DNA of 21,187 bases from the NCBI GenBank assembly GCA_013619035.1, contig JABXKX010000437.1, forward strand, positions 1 to 21,187, given 5' to 3'. How positions within the stretch are numbered: the first letter of the stretch is position 1; every line of letters begins with the position of its first letter. This DNA is from Peptostreptococcaceae bacterium. Its GTDB lineage: Bacteria; Bacillota_A; Clostridia; Peptostreptococcales; Acidaminobacteraceae. Below are positions 14,658 to 21,187 of the stretch, piece by piece. The notes beneath the pieces are model-generated. The model did no database searches. It saw only the letters and a program-made list of their open reading frames with translations, and was not told the origin of the DNA. The translations under genes were made by a program, and so were the position numbers.

Positions 14658-15830
14658 ATGAAGGTTGTACTTTTTGTAGACAATGAAAATGTAATTATAA
14701 AAGCATTAAAAAAGATTTTTACGGATAAAGAATATCATTATATATATAAATCAGGTGGCGTCGAAGCACTTCAATATATGGCAACTAATCCTGTAGACTT
14801 ATTGTGTACAGATATCATGATGCCTGAAATGGATGGGTTTGACGTATTAAGAACCGTTAAGAAAAAATACCCGAAGGTGATACGTGTTGCCATGACGGGT
14901 CTAAATAGAATACATCATATCAAAAGACTGACCAATGAAAATTTAGCCCAACTCTATTTATTTAAGCCTTGGGATGATGATGAGTTGAAAATGAACCTAT
15001 TTAAAATATTAAAAACTCAGAATATGTTATATTCACATGAGGTTATGGTGATGTTGCAAAATTTAGAGTCATTACCAACCATACCGGAGATATATAATCG
15101 ATTGAACGATATGTTAAGAAAAGATTCTCCAGTAGAAGAAATATCGGCATTAATTGAAGAAGATCAAGCGATTACAGCTGTTATTCTAAAAGTTGCCAAT
15201 TCAGCATATTATGGCAGAAAAACAGGTAACATCCGCCAAGCGATTATGAATATTGGATTGGATAATTTAAATGCTATCATATTAGCAAATTCCGTATTCC
15301 AAGATTTATCAGATGATTTGGATATGTTACTTGAAATGTGGAGACATGCCTCGAATTCAAATAAACTGATGACAGCGATTTACAGTCAGTGTTTTAAAAA
15401 ATCAATACCGAGTTTATTTGCATCAGTAGGTTTATTACATGACATTGGTAAAGTTGTATTGTATCATGGTTGTGATCGATACAAAGATCTATTATCGGCT
15501 TCAGTGGCAGAAAACATACCATTATTAGAGTTGGAATTAAAAGCAATAGGTGTCACACATCAAGATTTAGGCTCCTATTTACTTAATTTTTGGGCCTTAC
15601 CTTTTGCATATGTTGAAGTTGCTATGTATCATCATAGACCTTTAGATTATAGAATTATCAATCGTGAGCTAGTGGCAGTATCTCATTTAGCGCACTTTTA
15701 TTCATCTATGCATTTGAAAAACCGCATGGATGACTGTTTAGATGAAAAAGTATTTACTCTCTTAAAGCTGAATAAAAAAGACGTAGAGAAGATGATTGAA
15801 AATAAGCTGGGATGGAGGCTTTATGAATAA
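14658..15830 (+). CDS. Response regulator receiver-HDOD protein 1
   Basis: A 390-residue two-domain regulator. The receiver domain (about 3-118) has phospho-acceptor Asp52 in CTDIMMPEMDG, Thr80 and Lys103 (LFKPWDDDEL). The acidic pocket reads Asp8-Asn9-Glu10, so one metal-binding acid is replaced by Asn. The HDOD domain (about 135-340) shows LESLPTIPEIYNRL, VANSAYYGRKTGN, GLLHDIGK (258-265) and HQDLGSYLLNFWALP (301-315) followed by MYHHRP. HDOD domains act in signalling, usually without phosphodiesterase activity; no GYP motif is present. I start at 14658, after AGGAGGT; an in-frame ATG at 14643 precedes that site. The next gene is a paralogue overlapping by 8 bp, and gnd and zwf follow. No histidine kinase is nearby. 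Confidence 0.9.
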   Translation: MKVVLFVDNENVIIKALKKIFTDKEYHYIYKSGGVEALQYMATNPVDLLCTDIMMPEMDGFDVLRTVKKKYPKVIRVAMTGLNRIHHIKRLTNENLAQLYLFKPWDDDELKMNLFKILKTQNMLYSHEVMVMLQNLESLPTIPEIYNRLNDMLRKDSPVEEISALIEEDQAITAVILKVANSAYYGRKTGNIRQAIMNIGLDNLNAIILANSVFQDLSDDLDMLLEMWRHASNSNKLMTAIYSQCFKKSIPSLFASVGLLHDIGKVVLYHGCDRYKDLLSASVAENIPLLELELKAIGVTHQDLGSYLLNFWALPFAYVEVAMYHHRPLDYRIINRELVAVSHLAHFYSSMHLKNRMDDCLDEKVFTLLKLNKKDVEKMIENKLGWRLYE

Positions 15831-16980
15831 GAAAGTTTTAATAGTTGATGATGAAAGAACAGTTCTAAGAGGATTAGAAAAACTGCTTAAAGGTGAGTCT
15901 TTTTATACGACGTATTTAACCAATGGCATAGAGGCGTTAGAGTTTTTAGAAACAAATAAGGTTGATATGATTATTTCAGATACACGAATGCCTGATATGG
16001 ATGGCGAGATATTACTCGCTGAAGTGAAAAGACGACATCCTGAAGTCATTAGAGTGGCGTTATGTCATATCAGTGAAAACAGAAGAATCTCAAAGTTAAT
16101 AGAAAAGGGACTGGCCAAACAATATGTCTTTAAACCATGGGATGATTCTGAATTAAAAATGAGCATAAACAGTATCTTGGAAATGAGTGCTAGGTTATTA
16201 GATGAAGAGAATTTAGGAAAAATCAATAAACTAAAGGAATTGCCTTCTCTACCAAGTTTGTATCACGAACTGGTTTTATTGATGGAACGCGATGCAGATA
16301 TTGTAGAGGTCTCTAATTTAATTTCGAGAGATCAAGCCATTGCTTCGAAAATCTTAAAATTAGCAAATTCAGCATTCTACGGACGAAAAACAGGTAATAT
16401 CAATCAAGCAATAATGACAATGGGTTTAAATAATGTTAAAAATATAATCTTAAATAACTCATTTTTTAAAGAATCTTCAGAAGCCATGGATAAATTATGG
16501 CAACATACAATTGATACCAATAGAATTTGTTTAGCGATTTATGATCAATGTTTAAATAAAAGAATCCCATCCTTATTTGGATCTGCAGGATTATTACATG
16601 ATATTGGTCGAGTGATTATGTATATGTTCCATGCGGACGAGTATGGTCCTATATTAGAAGAACTGGAAACATCTGAAAAAACTCTAATTGATTTAGAGTT
16701 AGAACATTTTCATTCTACACATCAAGATGTTGGTGCATTTCTATTGAATAGTTGGGATTTACCATATGCCTATGTAGAAGCTGCTATGTTCCATCATAAA
16801 CCATTTGATGAAAGAGTGGTTAATCAAGAACTCATAAGCGTGGTCCATTTAGCCGATTATTATGCAACTGAAATATTATCTACAGATGGTGCACATAATT
16901 TATTAGATCAACGTGTATTTGAACGTTTGAATATCACAAGACAAGAAGTAGAAAATCTCGTACACTCATTAAAAGTATAG
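15823..16980 (+). CDS. Response regulator receiver-HDOD protein 2, tandem paralogue
   Basis: A 385-residue protein with the same layout as the preceding one. The receiver (about 3-119) has a full acidic pocket Asp9-Asp10-Glu11, phospho-acceptor Asp53 (ISDTRMPDMDG) and Lys104 (VFKPWDDSEL), but the switch Thr/Ser position appears as Cys81 (RVALCH). The HDOD domain shows LANSAFYGRKTGN, GLLHDIGR (256-263), HQDVGAFLLNSWDLP (300-314) and FHHKP. Similarity to protein 1 runs through both domains, so they arose by tandem duplication. The start at 15823 follows GGAGG (15814-15818) inside the upstream gene and overlaps its end by 8 bp; upstream in-frame ATGs lack such a site. The stop is 8 bp before gnd. 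Confidence 0.9.
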   Translation: MNKKVLIVDDERTVLRGLEKLLKGESFYTTYLTNGIEALEFLETNKVDMIISDTRMPDMDGEILLAEVKRRHPEVIRVALCHISENRRISKLIEKGLAKQYVFKPWDDSELKMSINSILEMSARLLDEENLGKINKLKELPSLPSLYHELVLLMERDADIVEVSNLISRDQAIASKILKLANSAFYGRKTGNINQAIMTMGLNNVKNIILNNSFFKESSEAMDKLWQHTIDTNRICLAIYDQCLNKRIPSLFGSAGLLHDIGRVIMYMFHADEYGPILEELETSEKTLIDLELEHFHSTHQDVGAFLLNSWDLPYAYVEAAMFHHKPFDERVVNQELISVVHLADYYATEILSTDGAHNLLDQRVFERLNITRQEVENLVHSLKV

Positions 16981-16988
16981 GGGGTATT

Positions 16989-17900
16989 ATGAAATTAGGA
17001 TTAATAGGTTTGGGCAAGATGGGCTATCCTCTTGCTTTAAATATGAAAGATCATGGACATGAAGTCATTGCCTATAATCGAAGTCAAGAAAAAAGAGATG
17101 CCATAGAAAAAGAAGGTGTTCAAGTGGTCGCTTCTATAGAGGCGATGGTTAACTTATTAGATAAACCTAGAACGTTATGGTTAATGGTACCTAGTGGTGA
17201 TACGGTTGATAAATTGATTGATGAATTGAGACCATTACTCGATGAGGAAGATTTGATTATTGATGGTGGGAACTCTTTTTACAAAGATACGATAAGAAGA
17301 TATGAATCACTAAAATCATCTAATATTGGTTATGTGGATGTTGGAACCAGTGGTGGTGTCAGTGGCGCAAGGTATGGTGCTTGTTTTATGGCCGGCGGAG
17401 AAGAGTTTTATATATCGCGTATCCATAACATATTAACCGATACGGCGGTTAAAGACGGGTATGCACATGTTGGTAGGGCGGGTTCTGGACATTATGTAAA
17501 GATGATTCACAATGGCATAGAGTATGGTATGATGCAGGCTATTGGAGAAGGATTTGAAATATTAGAACATTCTGACTTAGAGATTGATCAAACAAAAGTT
17601 GCAAAAGTATGGGCTCATGGTTCAATTATTGAAGGTCTTTTGATGAACATGGTCTTACAAGCCCTTGAAAAATCGAGTGACTTGAAAGATATTCGAGGTA
17701 TTGTTGATGCCTCTGGAGAAGGAGAATGGACCGTTAGAGAAGCTTTAGATCTAAAAGTGTTTGCACCAGTAATTTCAACCGCTTTGGGTATGAGATTTAA
17801 ATCAAAAGATGATCTAAAGTATTCAGAAAAGATGATTGCTGCCATGAGGAATGAATTTGGTGGACATGCCTTACATAAAAAGGATAATGCTCATGATTAA
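16989..17900 (+). CDS. gnd: 6-phosphogluconate dehydrogenase (decarboxylating), short form
   Basis: A 303-residue enzyme oxidising and decarboxylating 6-phosphogluconate to ribulose 5-phosphate. The Rossmann start LIGLGKMG (5-12) is followed by the cofactor-contact turn AYNRS. The active-site segments are IDGGNSFY (91-98), the GTSGGVSGA substrate loop (119-127) and GHYVKMIHNGIEYGMM (167-182) with catalytic Lys171 and Glu178. At about 300 residues this is the short bacterial type rather than the 470-residue Gnd; many short forms use NAD, but the preference here is not certain. GGGGG precedes the start. It overlaps zwf by 8 bp, so the oxidative pentose phosphate enzymes are made together, downstream of two signalling proteins. 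Confidence 0.94.
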   Translation: MKLGLIGLGKMGYPLALNMKDHGHEVIAYNRSQEKRDAIEKEGVQVVASIEAMVNLLDKPRTLWLMVPSGDTVDKLIDELRPLLDEEDLIIDGGNSFYKDTIRRYESLKSSNIGYVDVGTSGGVSGARYGACFMAGGEEFYISRIHNILTDTAVKDGYAHVGRAGSGHYVKMIHNGIEYGMMQAIGEGFEILEHSDLEIDQTKVAKVWAHGSIIEGLLMNMVLQALEKSSDLKDIRGIVDASGEGEWTVREALDLKVFAPVISTALGMRFKSKDDLKYSEKMIAAMRNEFGGHALHKKDNAHD

Positions 17901-19221
17901 ATCGTGTCAATTTATGATATTTGGAGCGACTGGTGATTTAACCTATTTAAAGTTGATGCCTGCTATATACGGTCTTTATAAAGAAGGTGAGTTATGTAAC
18001 GCCTTTCAACTGGTCTGTATTGGTAGAAAAGAGTTAAACTTAGATCAATACTTAGAATCTTTGGATGCCCAATATACAAATCAATTGGAATTTGAAACAT
18101 TTAAAAGTCATATTGTATATAAACAAATGGATTTTTCTGATAAAGAATCCTATGAAAGTTTACAGGAGTATTTAGGTGCAAAAAATTGGATTTTCTATTT
18201 GGCTACAGCACCAAGATACTTTGAAACCATTACAACGTATTTAAATGATTATGGCTACTTAAAGGAAATAATAGGCTTTAGACGTATTGTTTTTGAGAAA
18301 CCATTTGGTGTTAATTTTCATGATGCAAAAAGTATCAACAAACACATATCAAAATTCTTGGAGGAATCACAGATTTTTAGAATTGATCATTATCTTGGCA
18401 AAGAAATGATTCAGAATATTCTGTTAACGCGTGCGTATAACAGCTTCTTTGAATTATTATGGCATCACGATGCTATAGATTATTTTGAAATAGTAATTTC
18501 AGAAAAAAATGGTGTTAAAAATAGAGGTGGTTATTATGATCAGTCTGGTGCGATGAAAGATATGGTTCAAAATCATATGTTCCAGGTTGTTTCACTTTTA
18601 GCGATGGATTTACCTGAAACGCTTATTCCTGAATCTATTCAAGAAGAAAAAGCAAAAGTCCTTAAAAAAATTGAAGTAACAGATAATATTGTTCTTGGAC
18701 AATACAGTGGATACTTAAATGAAAAAGGTATCGATGAAAAATCAAAAACAGAAACCTTTGTTGCCTTAGAAGTTAAGGTACATACAAAACGGTGGAAAGA
18801 TGTTTCTTTTTACTTAAAAACAGGCAAGGCGTTGGCTGAAAAATATGCACATATTGTGGTGCATTTTAAGAAAAATCATACATTGGCAAAGGATAATATT
18901 TTGGTCATTCAAGTACAACCCGAAGAAGGCATCATGTTACGGGTCAACTCCAAAGAACCAGGTGTTTCAAATACTGTGACCCCTGTTATGATGGACTATT
19001 GCCACAGTTGTTTAAAATATGGTGATGAACCTTCAGCGTACGGGAGATTGCTTCTAGACATCATTTTAGGGGATAAATCTTTATTTGCTTCTTGGAGTGA
19101 AATAGAATCCTCTTGGTTAGCAATTGATAAACTTCAGAAACCGGAACTCGTCATTTATGATAAAAATAAATCTTGGGACTCACATATAGTTTTAGAGAAA
19201 GGATGGTGGCAACGTGATTGA
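17893..19221 (+). CDS. zwf: Glucose-6-phosphate 1-dehydrogenase
   Basis: A 442-residue enzyme oxidising glucose 6-phosphate to 6-phosphogluconolactone. It shows the dinucleotide motif FGATGDLTYLKLMPA (10-24), EKPFG (135-139), the substrate-binding active-site signature RIDHYLGKE (163-171) and the later block GAMKDMVQNH (219-228). It is somewhat shorter than common bacterial Zwf (about 480-500). The start at 17893 fits AAAAGGA at 17878-17884 and gives a standard N-terminus; an alternative ATG at 17887 is two codons earlier. The gene overlaps gnd (8 bp) and the cyclase-family gene (8 bp). No 6-phosphogluconolactonase gene of the pgl (DevB) or YbhE type is present in the operon. Confidence 0.94.
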   Translation: MIKSCQFMIFGATGDLTYLKLMPAIYGLYKEGELCNAFQLVCIGRKELNLDQYLESLDAQYTNQLEFETFKSHIVYKQMDFSDKESYESLQEYLGAKNWIFYLATAPRYFETITTYLNDYGYLKEIIGFRRIVFEKPFGVNFHDAKSINKHISKFLEESQIFRIDHYLGKEMIQNILLTRAYNSFFELLWHHDAIDYFEIVISEKNGVKNRGGYYDQSGAMKDMVQNHMFQVVSLLAMDLPETLIPESIQEEKAKVLKKIEVTDNIVLGQYSGYLNEKGIDEKSKTETFVALEVKVHTKRWKDVSFYLKTGKALAEKYAHIVVHFKKNHTLAKDNILVIQVQPEEGIMLRVNSKEPGVSNTVTPVMMDYCHSCLKYGDEPSAYGRLLLDIILGDKSLFASWSEIESSWLAIDKLQKPELVIYDKNKSWDSHIVLEKGWWQRD

Positions 19222-19813
19222 TATTACAATGACAATTACAGAGTCAATGAAAGTGTATAAAAATAAAGACTCGAAAAAACCGACATTAACAATTATTTCA
19301 GATAAACCGGTTTATGAAACTGATATTGCTATGAATTTGCATACAGGAACCCATATTGATTTTCCCAAACACATGATTCCTGATGGTAAATTATCAGATG
19401 CTTATACCATAGATCAGTTTGTTGGTAAATGTTATGTTTTGGATGTGACATTCTTACAAAGGCGTATTTTGAAAAAAGATCTGACAGCAATTCATTTAAA
19501 TACTTATGATTTTATTTTGTTTAAAACTAAGAATAGTTTCTCTGATGTGTTTAATCCAGATTATATTTACTTATCAGAAGAGGCTGCAGAATATTTATCA
19601 CATTCTGAATTAAAAGGTGTTGGCATTGACGCCCTTGGCATTGAACGTGAACAACCTGGTCATCCGACGCATCATTTGTTACTCAGTCAAGATATATTAA
19701 TATACGAAGGTCTTAATCTAAGAGATGCAGAAGAAGGCGTATATGAATTTATAGGTTTACCAACTAAAATTGGAAGTGTTGAAGCTTCACCAGTAAGGGC
19801 TATATTAAGATGA
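19214..19813 (+). CDS. Cyclase-family metal-dependent hydrolase (PF04199-like)
   Basis: A 199-residue protein with the family signature HTGTHIDFPKH (43-53; His43, His47, Asp49, His53), the zinc/manganese site of kynurenine formamidase, isatin hydrolase and relatives, plus a later GIDALGIE segment. These enzymes hydrolyse amides or open rings. The GTG at 19214 gives the conserved MIDIT start and overlaps zwf by 8 bp, with GGATGGTGG before it. An ATG at 19229 would clip the conserved first strand. As the last gene of a gnd-zwf operon it may handle a sugar lactone or a damaged metabolite, but this is inference; kynurenine metabolism has no support here. A terminator overlaps its stop. Confidence 0.85.
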   Translation: MIDITMTITESMKVYKNKDSKKPTLTIISDKPVYETDIAMNLHTGTHIDFPKHMIPDGKLSDAYTIDQFVGKCYVLDVTFLQRRILKKDLTAIHLNTYDFILFKTKNSFSDVFNPDYIYLSEEAAEYLSHSELKGVGIDALGIEREQPGHPTHHLLLSQDILIYEGLNLRDAEEGVYEFIGLPTKIGSVEASPVRAILR

Positions 19814-19833
19814 CCTCAGGTCATCTTTTTTTT
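19807..19833 (+). terminator. Rho-independent terminator of the receiver-HDOD/gnd/zwf operon
   Basis: AAGATGACC (19807-19815), loop TCA, GGTCATCTT (19819-19827), then T to 19833. The stop codon TGA (19811-19813) lies in the left arm. Confidence 0.88.
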
Positions 19834-19866
19834 GACATTTGTATTATGAATATGAAGTAAAATTAT

Positions 19867-19875
19867 TGATATAAT
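19867..19875 (+). promoter_or_regulatory. Extended -10 promoter of the Eis-like gene
   Basis: TG-A-TATAAT, with no clear -35 at 17 bp. A consensus TTGACA at 19832-19837 is too far upstream (32 bp) to pair with it. The RNA would start near 19882. Confidence 0.55.
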
Positions 19876-19950
19876 TTTATTATGAGTTACGAATTAGTAA
19901 GTGTCTAAGACATATTTCTTATGTTAAAATAAAATTAGGGGGACGATGAG

Positions 19951-21147
19951 ATGGAAATTAAAATAATACCAAAAGAAGATTATAAAAAAATGAGTCAGAT
20001 AGAACAATCGGCTTATGCCAGCAGTTTTAAAGGCACAAAAGATGAGATAAAAATACTGAGTGATATATTTACTGACTTAACAGATAACGGTGAGATTAGA
20101 GCCATTGGAGCATATGATGGTGAAACGATGTTAGGCTGTGTTTTATATTATGAGTTTCAGACAAACTTTCATCATGAAATGATTAGAACCGCTGGGATAG
20201 GTTCACTTGCGGTAGATTTATTACATAAGAAAAAACATGTAGCTCATGCTCTTATTAACCATTCTTTCGAACTGGCAAGACAAGAAAGAGCAGACCTGTA
20301 TTATCTATATCCTTTTAGCACGAATTTTTATAGGAATTTTGGATTCGGTTATGGATCACCAATGTATACTTATTGTATTGCACCAAAAGACTTTGTTGAT
20401 AAAGGGGATAAGAGTATTTTATCTTACGGCTCAGAGTCTGATTACGAAGCCGTATTTGAGTTACATGATACACTTGCAAAAAACACTCAAGGCATGAGCA
20501 TGAAAACATATGGTGATAAAAGACGTATCCGTGAAATGAAAATGGGCAAACTGGTATTAGCAAAAGACAAAGAAGAACTGATAGGTTATTTAATTTATAC
20601 ACAAAAAGGATTAAGTGAGTCAAACGATCAATCACAGAATATGGTCATTGCAGAGATGTTTTATAATAACTCAAAGGCATTAAATGCCTTTGGAAGCTTC
20701 TTTAGCAGTCAAAAGGACCAGATGGATTATATACAAATAGCAACGCATGATGGACAATTTCAACAACTGCTTAATAATACTTGTTTTGTACCTGAACCTA
20801 AAACAATGGAGATTATCAGTCTAAAAGTGGCTGATAAATCATTGGGATTAATGCCATATGCTTTGGAACCACAAAACCTTTTAGACAGGTTAAACGTAGA
20901 GTTAAGTCATCAACTTTCATTTACTATAAAACATCCTAGAAGTGAAGACAAAACAGCTGTTATTGGACGAGGTGACGAGATAACGATTATTGTTAAGATC
21001 AATGAATTTTCTTCATGGATCACTGGTGTGATTTCATTAAAAGAGCTTTATGAGTTTGGACAACTTGAAACCAATCATCCAGAATTACTAAGAAATATTG
21101 ATCAACAATTGTACTTTGAATCACCAAAATCGTTTGCGAGATTCTAA
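19951..21147 (+). CDS. Eis-like GNAT acetyltransferase with SCP2-like C-terminal domain
   Basis: A 398-residue three-part protein. The first GNAT lobe (about 1-150) has the acetyl-CoA segment GIGSLAVDLLHKKKHVAHAL (82-101) and the FYRNFGFGYG block (126-135), whose Tyr127 is a candidate general acid. A second GNAT-like lobe (about 155-285) lacks an obvious acetyl-CoA loop. The C-terminal SCP2-like lobe (about 290-398) ends in Ala-Arg-Phe; in the Eis family the terminal carboxylate takes part in catalysis. Eis proteins acetylate amines such as aminoglycosides or lysines, often several sites per molecule, but the natural substrate is unclear. GGGGGA at 19938-19943 precedes the ATG. The gene stands alone; the last 40 bp of the window after it are AT-rich with nothing recognisable. 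Confidence 0.86.
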   Translation: MEIKIIPKEDYKKMSQIEQSAYASSFKGTKDEIKILSDIFTDLTDNGEIRAIGAYDGETMLGCVLYYEFQTNFHHEMIRTAGIGSLAVDLLHKKKHVAHALINHSFELARQERADLYYLYPFSTNFYRNFGFGYGSPMYTYCIAPKDFVDKGDKSILSYGSESDYEAVFELHDTLAKNTQGMSMKTYGDKRRIREMKMGKLVLAKDKEELIGYLIYTQKGLSESNDQSQNMVIAEMFYNNSKALNAFGSFFSSQKDQMDYIQIATHDGQFQQLLNNTCFVPEPKTMEIISLKVADKSLGLMPYALEPQNLLDRLNVELSHQLSFTIKHPRSEDKTAVIGRGDEITIIVKINEFSSWITGVISLKELYEFGQLETNHPELLRNIDQQLYFESPKSFARF

Positions 21148-21187
21148 TCAATATAGATTTTAAACAAAAAAGAATAATAATTAAGAT

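Noticed and set aside
19832..19837. Consensus TTGACA as -35 of the Eis-like gene
   Set aside because: It overlaps the terminator T run and is 32 bp from the TATAAT box; the extended -10 is the better explanation.
20315..20635. 106-codon minus-strand frame opposite the Eis-like gene
   Set aside because: Antisense shadow of a conserved gene; low-complexity Leu/His-rich translation typical of AT-rich antisense frames. Similar minus-strand frames opposite arcA, arcC, gntR and ddl were dropped for the same reason.

Overview
The window is a low-GC (about one third G+C by eye) bacterial chromosome segment using the standard code: TGG encodes Trp and TGA is a real stop, for example in the zwf and cyclase genes. 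Strong AGGAGG-type ribosome sites, short lipoprotein signal peptides, an arginine deiminase operon, ispE next to a GntR regulator and a proline-racemase-family gene suggest an amino-acid-fermenting Bacillota, probably Clostridia-like. A relative with a MEP pathway and cell wall near the Mollicutes cannot be excluded. There is no rRNA, tRNA, CRISPR array, transposase or phage gene; this looks like core and metabolic DNA with patches of gene decay.

Layout. 1-586: two tandem paralogous small lipoproteins, the first cut by the window edge at its start codon. 708-1505: an AIM24/TIGR00266-family gene with its own promoter and terminator. 1771-5303: two overlapping genes for a heterodimeric ABC exporter with one intact and one degenerate ATPase site. 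5304-5738: a 435-bp spacer with several dyads, a clear sigma-A promoter and possible ArgR half-sites. 5739-9101: arcA-arcB-arcC, which convert arginine to ornithine, ammonia, CO2 and ATP. No arginine/ornithine antiporter is present; a 56-codon N-terminal stub of an OFA-type MFS transporter follows at 9279. 9836-12377: ispE, a GntR/FCD regulator and ddl, ending in a terminator shared with a convergent RimJ/RimL-type acetyltransferase (12382-12924, minus strand). 13101-14568: a decayed ornithine cyclodeaminase/mu-crystallin-family gene followed by an intact proline-racemase-family gene with a Cys/Thr active-site pair, the signature of trans-3-hydroxy-L-proline dehydratase. 14658-19813: a tight five-gene operon of two tandem receiver-HDOD regulators, 6-phosphogluconate dehydrogenase, glucose-6-phosphate dehydrogenase and a cyclase-family metal hydrolase. 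19951-21147: an Eis-like acetyltransferase.

Functional themes. Arginine fermentation supplies ATP and ornithine. The hydroxyproline pair would have yielded L-proline through pyrroline-2-carboxylate, but the reductase half is broken. The last operon couples signal-transduction proteins to the oxidative pentose phosphate branch and lacks a recognisable 6-phosphogluconolactonase; the cyclase-family hydrolase is a speculative candidate for that step. No wholly new multi-gene defence or biosynthetic system is evident. The most original leads are the regulator-HDOD/pentose-phosphate operon, the broken hydroxyproline pair, and structured non-coding DNA upstream of arcA and between arcC and the MFS stub.
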